Positions 11,430-22,249 of a stretch of DNA of 64,000 bases are shown piece by piece. This stretch comes from Aradus depressus. Its lineage: Eukaryota > Arthropoda > Insecta > Hemiptera > Aradidae. A model generated the notes under the pieces. It saw nothing but the letters and a program-made list of their open reading frames with translations, had not been told where the DNA came from and made no database searches. A program made the translations under genes and the position numbers. The stretch covers positions 9,230,001-9,294,000 of the forward strand of contig OY759218.1 in the NCBI GenBank assembly GCA_963662175.1, read 5' to 3'. The stretch's first letter is position 1. Every line of letters begins with the position of its first letter.

Positions 11430-11820
11430 TTAACTACTTCATATCGCCTACAACCAGAGCGGTCTTTCGTCGCTCTGGTGGACATTAGCCTGGCTCTACA
11501 GTAGGAGTCCTTTTCTCTACCACAGTTGGCGCACCTTTGTGCACTGTGGTCTGTGTTTCCCTGGGAAGTCTCGTAACTAGACTAAACCTTGATGGATATT
11601 CATGTGCGGCATATTATGGCATTATGATTTATTGGAAAGTTTACGTAATTTCATAACCAACATTCTCCTTATTTAAAATTTTCGAAGAACAATTTAATTT
11701 ATTATTATTCTATAACATTATCTTGGATTTATCCGGGCTTTAAATACAAAGTCCTATATCTTACTACCAGAGCGCTCTTTTCTCGCTCTTGGGAACATGA
11801 GCTCGACAATATGGGTAATT
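11430..11820 (-). mobile_element. Two SINE S1 body fragments
   Basis: 11435-11530 ('catatcgcctacaaccagag', 'ctctacagtaggagtcc') and 11735-11815 ('tatcttactaccagagcgct', 'gagctcgac') are antisense pieces of the S1 body. They are separated by unrecognised AT-rich DNA at 11560-11735. Confidence 0.55.
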
Positions 11821-11924
11821 GAGCACTCAGTACAAATCAAGGTTCGTTTCCCAAAATTTTCAAAATGGTGGCCGTTATTAGCGCAGATAGCTGCGGAGGC
11901 TTCAGATCACTATATAGACCAATC

Positions 11925-12300
11925 TTGTGAGGGTGGAACTTTCTTTGTTGTTCTCTGAGGGCTTCAGGTCACGAAAAGCAGAGGGGGAAGGCCATGGTGG
12001 TTGGGTTCTTCACCCCAGAGGTGTTCCTCACTCAGGAGCCGATGGGTGTGGTCGGGCGGAGATTCCTCAGAAACATCCTGAAACCCTTCTCCTGCTTGGT
12101 TTGATAGCAGTGGTAGCTGTAGCCACCCTGTTTGAGATGTTGAACGATGATAGTTGGCCTTCCGGAGTGTTTCATTGCAGCTCAGTGTGTCGTAAAGAAG
12201 TCTGGCCCACGAAGTTGTTGGTTCCCATCACAGACTGGATTTTTTTGTAAAATGGTGCAAAGTCTTTTCTGTTTGTAACAAAAACGGGAGGGGGGATTTG
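11925..12300 (-). pseudogene. Jockey/X-element-type gag (ORF1) remnant with PRE_C2HC region
   Basis: Minus strand, two frames. An upstream frame reads PPVFVTNRKDFAPFYKKIQS and VMGTNNFVGQTS. After a frame change it continues YSYHCYQTKQEKGFRMFLRN and LRPTTPIGS. The order (PP-I/V...F..L...I, G..NF..K/Q..., then Y.Y.TKQE+.FR..LRNL.PTTP) is that of the RNA-binding gag of X-element/jockey-group LINEs, just upstream of the CCHC knuckles. Those knuckles are not visible here. A frameshift near 12150 and a stop after PTTPIGS make it non-functional. No matching ORF2 lies directly beside it. Confidence 0.65.
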
Positions 12301-12514
12301 GAGTTAATGGTGGCGCCTCATGATCGATGGCGAGATGGGCGAAGCTATTGAAGGTGTGCGTCGATGGACGCGAGGTCTGAGATGAAGCTGCGGCCTATCT
12401 CGCTAGCTTTCTTCAGCTTCTGCGTTGCGGCCGATGTCTGCCAGAGCTCGGGCGACCCCTCTATTTATTTCCCTTCCTCCCCATAATGAGTGAAAAAAAA
12501 AAAAAACTTTGTTC

Positions 12515-12600
12515 ACTGCCTGGATTCGAATCTCGGGTTTACCTTGCAATACCGGCTGTGAGACCTCCGCGCTTTTTCAACCAACTGGCTACCCGAAAAA
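12515..12600 (-). mobile_element. tRNA-like SINE head, family S4
   Basis: Minus strand: GGGTAGCCAGTTGGTTGAAA gives an A-box-like TAGCCAGTTGG, and GAGATTCGAATCCAGG gives a B box (GATTCGAATCC), with tRNA-like spacing. No proper anticodon arm or acceptor pairing, so a tRNA-derived SINE or tRNA pseudogene, not a functional tRNA. Confidence 0.45.
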
Positions 12601-13174
12601 ATGGTGTTCGATAATTAGATGTTCTTTCCCAAAATTAACTAATACGTTTAGAAAACGTTAATAATTAATAATTAAAAGAACGTTAAATACAATAAAATAA
12701 AATAAAAACATTTTGAACGAAAACAACAAAAGCAATAAAATAAAACAAAAACAGAAAGAGCTTATGGTTTCTGCTCAGTAAAAAACAAATTATTCACTTC
12801 TCGCTGTAAAAATCCACAACTTAAGAGTCACTGTAAAAAAATTGAAGAACAAGTCACAAGAATAAAAAAATAAAAAATCAATTAAAAAAGAGAGAGATAA
12901 AACACGTGTTGAGTGTTGACAGGGTGTGTTGACAACTCACTTTGTTCGGGGATTACCCCGAGGTATTAGGTATTAACCTAAAACAAAATTACTCATTGTT
13001 TCATTTTATTTTCATTTTTTGTCAAAAGAAATATTAAATTTAAGTTATATTGACGCCAATGGGACTCGGACCCCACGACTAAGGTCCCCAGGTATGTTGT
13101 GTGTCAACGTGGAGTGTAAAATATCTTTAAAGTAATAAATTCGGTAAGGTACATCATGGAAACTATTCAGTTGT
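12601..13174. other. A-rich intronic stretch
   Basis: Long A-rich segment (12650-12900: 'aataaaataaaa', 'aaaacaaaaacag'), possibly the tail of the SINE-like sequence read antisense or simple AT drift. No gene recognised. Confidence 0.4.
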
Positions 13175-14094
13175 GAGTTAACCATGGCCCCCACAAGGGT
13201 GGGGCTGGTGCAACTCTGGTTGCAGGGCCCGGGCCCAAGGGCGTCCGGCTCCAGTCCTTTTTATTTTTTTATTTTAGTAGATTTTGCAAGGGATCATAGC
13301 TTAAAAAGGCAAAATATATAATTATAAGAAAATTTAGTATAATAGATACATATTCTAGTTGTGCGAGTTATTAAGTTATAATTTAATTAGTTGCGTGCAT
13401 GGATAGTTACTCTTGTTTGCAAATTACTAGTAAAAAACAGTCGGCACGAGACAGGTATAGACGGGCCCCACGCACTCCCTCAACCCTCCCCCACTCCTAT
13501 TTCCCAGCTGTTTCCCTCAGAGCAGTGTTCTAAAAATAGACGCATCGACGCATAGTATTAGTTTGACTGATTGAAAATGAATTGGCCAAAACTATTGACT
13601 TTTCAGATGTTATTGATAAATTTAGTCAAAAGAAAGCTAGGAAAGCTATGATAATTTAGGGCAGTTAGGCTATAAGTAAGCTTTTGTTGTAGCCAGTGTA
13701 TTAAACACACACAAACATCGTAATTTTTAGAGCTCTTAATGTTATTTTTTTTTAGATCGTAATACTAGTTTTTGTCAATTTTTATTTTAATGTTAGTGAG
13801 TCAAAAAAATCTAAAAAATTATACTTTAATTTCAGTAAAATAAAAGTAAATGATATAATCACCGTAGCAATTGATGTGTGAAATAATTTAATCAATAAAG
13901 TTTGGTTTTAAAATCTAACTGATACTGTAACATTAATTATACCTTACAATCTATTTTTAGTTTAAATAAAATTGTAAAAGGGTTAAAAAAATAACCATGT
14001 AATTATAATATAGCACATGACTATGAGATGGGGGGCCCGGACCCTGATGCTGGTTACAGGGCCCGCAACCGAATGTGGGGGCCATGGAGTTAAC
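13175..14094. mobile_element. Non-autonomous hAT-like element with perfect 8-bp TSD
   Basis: GAGTTAAC at 13175-13182 and again at 14087-14094 is an exact 8-bp target duplication. The element (13183-14086, 904 bp) has 13-bp perfect inverted termini, CATGGCCCCCACA / TGTGGGGGCCATG. Subterminal GC-rich segments echo each other ('gcagggcccgggccc' and 'gggggcccggaccc'). An 8-bp TSD with CA...TG-type ends fits hAT-like elements. The AT-rich interior holds no transposase, so it is non-autonomous. The intact TSD and matching termini suggest a young insertion. Confidence 0.85.
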
Positions 14095-14149
14095 CCAAGT
14101 CTTTCAGGTAGTCTTAACTACCTTGTGGCGTTTTTTAAAGCAGGATTTT

Positions 14150-14560
14150 AGGAAACGTCTGATAGGCCGTTTCATCGGATTTATGATTACAGACTTCGAT
14201 ATTTTAAATTAATATTTTGTCTAGTTTTAGATAGACCAAGTTTCATTTGTCATAAAATAAGTCAGTTTTTGGCTATATGTATACCCATAATTGTTATTTG
14301 AGTGACGTCTGACTAGCCGTTACATCGGATTTATAAGTTCAGACTAGGATTGTTCAAATTAGTATTTTATCTAGTTTAAGATAAGCTAAGTTTCATTTGT
14401 CATAAAATAAGTCAATTTTTTCAAAAAACTATGGGTTATAATTGGCCGCCATTTCGTATTCCAGCCGGCTTTGAGATTTCAGACTGTCATTTTTTGTATC
14501 TTGAGGATGGATATTTTGAAAATTTCATAATAAAAGTTTTTATAAAATAAGTCACCCTTT
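14150..14560 (+). repeat. Diverged tandem repeat, ~150-bp unit, about 3 copies
   Basis: Units share 'acgtctgactagccgttaca', 'tcggattta', 'tttcatttgtcataaaataa' and 'gtca'. Starts are near 14155 and 14305; a poorer third unit covers 14450-14560. Confidence 0.65.
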
Positions 14561-15246
14561 TTGCCCTGGGCTCCTAGACTATTTGGGAAAGCCAGTGAAA
14601 TAAGGGGACAAACATGAACACTCGTCACTTCTACTTGACTTCTGCAAAACGGGGACCGTACAGGGCACGCCAAAACAAGACCTTTCTGTACACAGCTCCA
14701 TCCATCTTCCCCGCTTCTTCCTACATGGAATTTCTGTCTTAAAATTAATATTCTCGTGCGATGATATTTTCTTTTTATTTTAATTATATTTTAAAATATT
14801 CCTCAAATAGCAACATTTCCAACAACTCATCGCCACAAGTTTCTTTGTATATAACTTCTCTACAAACATCACGGCCACCTATATTATATTTTCCTTTTAC
14901 AAACTCAAATATATATATATTTTTCTTCTATGTTATTTATCGTTATCTGTTATAAAAAATATAGGTCGCACTTTGATTACATTACAACCTACTAGAGTTA
15001 GAATCATATGAGAATTGTAAAAAGTGAATTTTCATAATGTAGATACTCTTTAATTCCTTCAAATTGAAGTAAGCCTTTGAAGTGGGCCCTTAGTAAACCT
15101 ACCTTTTTTTGATTAGATTGTTAGCAATAACGGTAAGGATTACAGAGGGAGGGGCACGTGTAGTAATCATTTCAGACGACGTTGTCCTCACACCTGTATT
15201 CACTTTAAAAAAATATATGTTGGAAATAATATTCTCGTCATATACT
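14561..15246. other. Intronic stretch, nothing recognised
   Basis: AT-rich with short chance frames. The sequence 'taacggtaaggattacagag' near 15125 faintly recalls family A. No element boundaries seen. Confidence 0.4.
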
Positions 15247-15772
15247 CTCAGAATCCTTTAATCTCATATTCTACTCTATGTCTTTCTACTGTCAACAAAC
15301 TGACCATTTACAAGACTATAATACGCCCAATATGGACATACGGCCTCGAACTATGGGGTACAGCCAAACAATCCAATATAAACCGCATCCAAGCTTTCCA
15401 GTCCAAAGTCCTTCGTCGAATTGTAAAGCTCCCTTCTACGTCACCAATAAATTACTCCATGAAGACCTAAACATCCCAACCGTCCAAGAACTCGTCCAAT
15501 CCCGATTCTTAAATTTCCACAATAAACTTTCATTCCATCCTAACCCATTTGCACAAGTCCTATCCTCTCAATCTCATCCTGACAATCCTCCACGCCGTCT
15601 GAATAGGAGGTGGCCTCGAGATCTAAGGGAAATCTAAACATTGAACTAGTTTCTAGGGAGTATCAGCGCTGGCTGACCTCTCCCAACATGTGGCATAGAC
15701 ACTCTGCATACAGTTAACATATTTGCCCATTATATAAAATGAATATAGATTGCAAATGAAAAAAAAAAAAAA
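15247..15772 (+). mobile_element. Jockey-like LINE, family L-B copy 2
   Basis: Second copy of the ORF2 tail found at 6955-7473, here on the + strand. It has the same 3' UTR ('tagtttctagggagtatcag') and ends in a poly(A) run at 15759-15772. Relative to copy 1 it has a 1-bp deletion near 15427 (GTAAAGCTCCC versus GTAAATGCTCCC). The frame KAPFYVTNKLLHEDLNIP is therefore out of register with the preceding IIRPIWTYGLELWG segment. It is 5'-truncated at about 15247. Confidence 0.8.
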
Positions 15773-16376
15773 TGTCTACGAAAATACTTCAGTATTCACG
15801 AAAGCGATTGTTTTGATGCCAAGTGGCGTGAAATTTTTCTGAAACGAGTCCACAGACAGACAGAACGACTAAATCATTATTATTTTTATTTTTTTTTGCT
15901 TCACCAATATATGAACACAAATATGAAAACAAGCAAAGTCGTTTATTTCTTTTATTTTATATTTTTTATACATTGTTTTCTTTTTCTTTCTTATAACTCG
16001 CACATTGGGACCTGATGAAGGGACGTAAGAACGTTCCGAAACATCTTTGGGAAAAAGACACTTCCGAAGAGTTTTTTGAAAAATAGTTATCTTAATTTTT
16101 AACAAATTGAAAAATGTGTCTACTTATTATAAATGTATCTATGTATTAATATCGTTTTTATATACTCATATATTTTTAAGTATTTATTTATTCAGTTTTT
16201 ATTAATTTCATTTTATTTTTTTTAATAGTTTTGTTATTACTACTAATCATATGTGTGTTAGACCCAAGTAGTTATAAATCTAATTTATAAGCTATCTTAA
16301 TGTATAAATACTAATGATGTATCCTATTACTACCATGTATTGGTTTAACGTAAATAAATTTATTATTATTATTATT
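15773..16376 (+). mobile_element. LINE L-A copy 3 (3' UTR only), 3' part of the interval
   Basis: From about 15960 it matches the 3' UTR of the L-A copy at 2440-2960 in opposite orientation, including the ribozyme-like motif and the terminal block 'tcctattactaccatgtatt'. It ends in (ATT)n at 16360-16376. 15773-15900 also holds a family-A-like scrap ('cgagtccacagacagacag'). Confidence 0.65.
16012..16042 (+). ncRNA. Hammerhead-ribozyme-core-like motif in LINE L-A copy 3
   Basis: CTGATGA, then a 7-bp hairpin (GGGACGT, loop AAGA, ACGTTCC, one G-U pair), then GAAAC. This is the best-paired stem II of the three L-A copies. Stem I and stem III partners are not clear. Confidence 0.35.
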
Positions 16377-17140
16377 CCAATAACTTTTCGCTCCCCCTTT
16401 AAAACCAGTTGCGCTAATATTCAACGAATCAATGTTGACTTATATAGGGGCTCGTAAATCCTCGTACTAAATTTTGTCTATGTGTCTGTGAACAGGACAC
16501 CTCTCGATAGAATGAATTGGCCCCTCTAAGGGAAAAGGGGAAGGCTTAACACAACAATTCAAATAACTGCCGATATAATGAATGTGTCGATACGAAATGT
16601 TATATGAGTGTCCAAAATCCCATTTTCAATCAAAGGGGGGGGGGGGGGGGGGGGGGGGGAGAGAGGCTTAACACAAAAACTCTAATATCTGCCGTTGTAA
16701 TAAATTTATCAACACAAAATTTTATATGTGAATTCAAAATCCTACAAGGACGACACTTGTTATTTTTCAGCGGAATCGGCGAAAGGAAAAATGGGGATCA
16801 GAGGGGGACTCAACTCAGAAACCCCAATAACTACCGATGTAATGAATGTATCGACAAGATATTTCATATTTAAAATCAAAACCCAATGAGGAAACCGGTT
16901 AAATTTCAGCGATATCGGCTGAAGGGGAGGAGGGTTTAGGGGAGGGGGCTCAATTCAAAAACCCTAATAACTGCCGATGTAATGAATGTATCGTCACAAA
17001 ATTTAGTATGAGGATTTACGCGCCCCAAGTCAACTGTTGAATTTTAGCGCAAACGGTTGACTTATTTTGAAGGCAGAGCGAAAAGTCAATTAATTCGTTC
17101 TGGGGAAGTACATAGCCATGATTCTCCGACGACGTTTTTT
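16377..17140 (+). repeat. Repeat family A, near-complete copy with ~140-bp tandem units
   Basis: Four diverged units begin near 16563, 16686, 16830 and 16969, each with 'aactgccgatgtaatgaatg' variants, 'cgacacaaaattt' and a G-rich tail preceding 'ctcaa(a/c)tcaaaaac'. One G tail has expanded to a long G-run at 16637-16659. The copy ends with 'tctggggaagtacatagcc' and an acgacg block. It opens with the inverted partner 'aacttttcgctccccc'. No coding capacity. Confidence 0.7.
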
Positions 17141-18816
17141 ATCTTTGTCTTACAAAACCCTAAAAAAAAAATCCCTATTTGCGTTGTAAACATGGATGGA
17201 TGTATGTACCAACATTGTAAACATGGATGGATGTACCAACTGGATTGTGGTGTTTAGTGTAGCTTCTAGGGTTATTAATTAGTAAGGATTAGCAATTCAT
17301 CATACTTGTCCATGTGAGATCTGGAGATGTGGATGGAGGGTGCTTCCTCGTCATAGCTAGATCTCATCGCTATCCTAGTCACCTCACAATGGATGGAGCA
17401 GCTAGCATCCTTTCCGATCTTGTGTCTAGTTTCCCTGGCTCCATCCTCCACTCTGTAGTGATTAATATCGCTGGGTGGATCCCCATTCATGTAGTGGTTA
17501 GTTAACAGTGTTTTATGGCATATTTAGCAGATAGTATACGCTTCATATTTTGTAATTTTTGGAAAATTTAGAGATGTAGCTAACTTTTTAATATCATGTA
17601 TTTTTTATATTTTTTTCTAATTATCTATGGAACAAAAATTATTATTACCAAATATAAAGAGAAATAAATCATCTATAAAAAAATATTCCATTAAGATTCT
17701 CAAAAATACAAAATACTGAGGACGCACTCTCCTGTGCAGACTCTGTATCGGCCTTCCCAGTCGTCTTTGGCTACTTACTCATAAGCCACTTTATATATGA
17801 TACAGTTACTGATGAATCTGTTTTTAATGTCTTTTATCTAATGATTCGCAAAGTATCAGGAGAGCGCCGAGCTATTAGTGTCGGTTTTTCGGTTTAGTGA
17901 AAGGGTGACCGGTTATGCAGGTTCGGTGAGCAGTGGCGGATACAAGGGGAGGGGGGGGAGGGGTGGGGGGGGGGGGTAAAGTAGAATTACCCCCCACTAG
18001 CGTAGAGGCTCATAAGTCAGTTTCATTAAGGATAAAGAAATATGGACGTTAAATTGGGAAACACGACCTAGTGATGTGCGAAGGATGTCTTGCGGTCTTG
18101 CGCACAGACTTTAATGACGTCATTCGTTTACATACAGACTCAGACTGTTACTCAACTTGACAATGAAATTTCAACCCCCTCCCCCCTGAGGGACATCCTG
18201 GATCCGCTCTTGTCGGTGAGAACCCAGTTTGTAAAGCCTAGGAAAGTATACTTTGTAGTTTTAGTCCATTTTTAATTCATCGGTTCACAATCAATGAGTC
18301 AAATCAATAAAAAATAAATATGTAATTGTTTTGTTGCTATAATCAATTATTTAGGAGTTGGGTAGATTTGAGTTTAGGGTGTCCTGTTCTGTAACCAGAG
18401 TGATTGATTCACCAATCGTTAAAACATTTACTCACCACTTATTCTTTCTTTGACAGTAATTCTAACGTACACATTACCCGGGGCTGAACGAGAAAAATTA
18501 TATATGTTGACGTCAAATAGTGAAACTTCATTTCACGAAAAGCCTAGTCATTTCATGTAACACCAGCATATACTGAAATGAGTTTATTATAATATATATC
18601 TCTTCAAAGCTTAATTACTCTCCCAATTTATTTTTGGTCTTCAGAACTTAGCAAATAGACGTTTCGGGAAAAACTGCCGTCAGTACTTTTGTTTGCTATC
18701 TTTATTGTGATCAATTATTTTCTTATAATGATCATATTCATTATGTAGAATATAATATACGTGTTGTCACCACTCACCTGCTGGCCTACATTACTTGGAC
18801 CACCAAAACCACTATA
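17141..18816. other. Intronic stretch with short tandem duplications
   Basis: Contains a tandem 'gtaaacatggatggatgta' duplication (17185-17240), a G-run (17947-17976), and AT-rich DNA. Overlapping chance frames at 17275-17505 on both strands resemble nothing known. No gene recognised. Confidence 0.45.
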
Positions 18817-19272
18817 GGGCGCCGGTGGCTCAGTAGTATGCGTGCTTGCTTACTGAGCTCAAGTTTAGTTTATTTTATCTGAGAGGTAAAATAAACTTGA
18901 GCATGCCGTCCTTTGGATGGGACGTTAAGCGATGATCCCGAGTCTATCTACGATGTCAGGTAATACTTAAAGACCCCTACCCTGGGCGAATAAAAATGTA
19001 GGGTAGTCAACATTTAGGACTTCAACAGTAGAGTCGGGCTTCTGTCCACCAAAGTGACGAAAGAGCTCTCTGGTAGTAAGCGATATGACCTCGTAGTTAA
19101 AGCCCGGACATGAGTCATAATAACTACCAACCCTACTCACCTCCTCATCGCTTAACGAAAGAAGTTTGTTTTTACCTCCCAGATAAAGTAAACTAAGGGC
19201 CTCGGCCGGGTATCAAACCCGCGATTTTGAGCTCAGTAAATAAACACGCATACCACTGAGCTACCGGTGCCC
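18817..19272. mobile_element. SINE S1 with an inverted second head
   Basis: Starts with the S1 head GGGCGCCGGTGGCTCAGTAG and runs through the full S1 body ('gagcatgccgtcctttggat', 'gggtagtcaacatttaggac', 'gcgatatgacctcgtagtta'). It ends with an antisense S1 head including a good B box (ATCAAACCCGCG read inversely) and ...GAGCTACCGGTGCCC. The first head lost its B box. The ends therefore form an inverted repeat of about 46 bp. Confidence 0.7.
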
Positions 19273-20061
19273 ACTGTAACATCTTAACTGGTCACTCTAT
19301 ACTAACACACACAACATTATTAAAACAGCTGATCTTTATTCTGGGACCGAGGTCCCCTAAGAATAATTACAAAAAAAAATCATTGAGAAAAGAAAGCAAT
19401 GAACGATGAACAGACACACAGAGAGACATCACTGAGAAAAAGGTCAAAACGTGTTCAGGGCACCTTGTCAAGTGTAATTCCGTTGAAAATTGGATCTCGG
19501 ATATTAAAGATATAAGAAAGTAAAAATAAAATATCAGAATGCCCAACGAAGGAAGAAAATAAATTAAATTAGTGCTCCAGTGGAGCAAAACAAACAAGAT
19601 AATATGTACGAGTATCTTAACTGAAGTGGAACAGTCTGCAAGTCTGGAAGGTCTACAACAAGTGATAATATAAAACAATTTGTTAGATGAATAACAACAT
19701 TAAAATGTTTTAGGCTTTAGAATTATATAAAAATATATATGTATATATGTAATAATAATAATATATATTATATATTATTTATGGCATAAGGGAAATTTAG
19801 AAAGTGAGTCAGCTATTTTATAGATTGTGTTAGTGTACAGTGACCAGTTAATAAATTAAGATGTAAATAATTGGTTTCAGTGTCTATTTGATCCAGTTTT
19901 CTAGTATTTGTTTGTAAATTGACTTTTTTTAAAGTTACTTAAAGACGGTTCTTTCTCCTCACATTTTGGGTTCAAGTTTTCTTTTGAAGTGACCAGGTCA
20001 TTAAACGTGCACTATTTGAAAATATTGAATACAGAGTTAATCACTGTAGTGAAATTACTTA
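19273..20061. other. AT-rich intronic stretch
   Basis: A (AT)n-rich patch at 19725-19785 and no recognised element. The 103-codon minus frame (19367-19678) shows no known domain. Confidence 0.45.
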
Positions 20062-21012
20062 TTAACTCTTAAACGACCAATTTGTTCTTTTTAATCGAAT
20101 TAATTTTTTTTTAATAGATGCTGAATACAGGAAAAATAATTTAAAAAATCAACGGCTTATAATTAAAAAGTTATTTAAGGATTTCTGTCCGTTGCATATA
20201 TGCAACGCTGGGCGTTCTGACAAGTAATGCATAATGCAACACGTCATCCTCAGTTATTGGTTTCCCTTTGAGCTTATTCGTTTGAACTCGAAACACTTCT
20301 TTATGCAAATTATTTTTTTCAAATTTAAAAAAATTGTCTAACGTTATAAAATTTCCCCTTTTCCAATGCAGATTTTTTATTCTATCTGGTGGTTCCGTAA
20401 GAACTTGGGCTGAAATAATGTCTGGGCTTATTGGAACATTTTCGGCAGGAAAATCGTTTATAACTGAAGGGCCAGGATTCGACGATCAATATCAATACGG
20501 ACATGAGGAGGAAATATTTCGTCAACTTGTTCTTATCTTATCCCAGTCATGAATATCAGAAATATGCAGGTCACTTTCCTCCCAAGAAGTCTCAAGAAGA
20601 GACCGTAATTCATTTTCTGAGTAGACACGTTTTTCCATCCCAGCAGGAAACCCCACAGGAAATTAATTGTATTGAATGATTTGCTCTAATTACAACTGAA
20701 TAGTATTTTACATATCTAAGTTCACGTCTCTGCAAATTTTGGTTACAATATTCCTCCAATAACACGTCCAAAAATAATCACTAATGTTGTAAAATGGGAG
20801 ACGTGAGCCACGTGTTGCCGGGCGCTATTGTTATCACTAATACTTACCTTTCTCCTAACGCATTCTATACCCAACTATTACTACTATTTTTTAACTATAA
20901 GCTTCAATGTTTAACGGGCAGATTGCAGGTGAAAGTAGAAACGGCTTGAGATTTAAAAAAAAAAAATTTCCATAGCGTTGCAAATATGCTACGCTGGTCG
21001 TTTAAGGGCTAA
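20062..21012. mobile_element. Non-autonomous piggyBac-like element
   Basis: Left flank TTAA (20062-20065) and right flank CTAA (21009-21012, a decayed TTAA) bound a 943-bp element. Its termini are CTCTTAAACGACCA and TGGTCGTTTAAGGG (14-bp TIR, one mismatch). Subterminal palindromes TTGCATATATGCAA (about 20192) and GTTGCAAATATGCTACGC (about 20977) lie inside the ends. Minus strand 20640-20420 starts MEKRVYSENELRSLLETSW and continues EESDLHISDIHD, an acidic N-terminus like those of piggyBac transposases. It then meets stops, and the catalytic region is absent. Confidence 0.7.
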
Positions 21013-21067
21013 GTTACAAGTAGACTCACGAGGGGACCTTACAGTGTGTGGGTCGCTGATTTCAATT

Positions 21068-22215
21068 GTCCGAACGTTCGTGCCAATGGGCCTACTGAGC
21101 AAAAAAAAACATTTAGGCGCGAAAATGGCCAACAATTGAATTCACAAAGCTGCCACTGGTCCAGCTCCCTTGATCAATTTCAATGAGATTTTCAGGGATG
21201 TTTGTACATCAAGAAATATTAGACACGCGTATAGGGGTTTGTCCAAATTAACCCCAGGATGCCCAGAATAAAATATTCAATATGAGGGTTTACTCTGCCA
21301 CTGGAGGGCTGAAAAACAACTACAGAATGTATTAATCGATAAATGATTTTCAAACTTTAATTTCTCACCTCAAAAAATATATATATATTTGCCTTTCTGC
21401 AGGTTCGTGTCTAATAAGTTAATCCTTTTGCACTTCTACATTTCAAAAAAAAATTGTTTCTTAGTTTCATTCAATCATTCCATCCTTTATTATTGTTTAT
21501 TCGTTGTGAATTATTTGCAGAACGATTTCACTGCTATTTGACCTCTAACAATAAGTCTCCTCAAACATAAAAATTAGGGTATTTTTTAGTAGTTTTGAAA
21601 TACTATGAAATTGTCTACCAATAAATAAATGAATTTCATAAAGCACTGTACACAATATTGAATTTTACTAAGTCGTCTTATAAAACTTTCTAGTGAGGGA
21701 GAACAATATCAGGGTGGAAAATGTTGTATTGTTTCCTTTTATTCCATATGGAGTTTCTTGGTTCGCAGAAACCGAATATAACAATAAGTTTTATTTTTAC
21801 ATTCAAATCCTTATTCGAAAATCACGTTTAAGAAAAACTCCATTTTGAAAAACTCCAAGTTGCTTTATTGAAATCTAAAATACTCGATAATAGGAGGGTT
21901 TTTTGCGGTGAGAAATTAAAGTTTGGAAACCATTTATCGTTAATACATCCTGTAGTTAAGTTTTAGCCCTCCATAGTGGCAAAGTAAACCCTCACATTAA
22001 TTATTTTATTCTGGGCATCCTGGGGCTAATTTGGACAAACCCCTATACACGTGTCTAATATTTTTTGATGTAAAAACATCCCTGAAAATCTCATTGAAAT
22101 TGATTAAGGGAGCTAGGAGCAGTGGCAGCTTTTTGAGTGCAATTTTTGACCATTTTCGCGCCTAATTGTTTTTTTTTTTCTTTGCTCAGAAGACCCATTG
22201 GCACGAACGCTCGTA
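21068..22215. mobile_element. Foldback (long-TIR) DNA element, copy 1
   Basis: Left arm 21068-21369 and right arm 21908-22215 are inverted copies of about 300 bp. Both ends read (C)GAACG(T/C)TCGTGCCAATGGG. The arms include 'gtataggggtttgtccaaat' and 'gagggtttactctgccact'. A spacer of about 540 bp has no transposase. A second copy is at 51016-52020. The sequence just outside the left arm (21028-21066, 'acagtgtgtgggtcgc') is also shared with copy 2 (50940-50975), so the true unit may extend left. Confidence 0.8.
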
Positions 22216-22249
22216 CAACGTAAAGAAAAACGAGAGTTTTTTAAAAATA

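Noticed and set aside
17275..17505. Opposing 63-71 codon frames
   Set aside because: Mutually antisense, no motifs, weak composition; no evidence of a gene.
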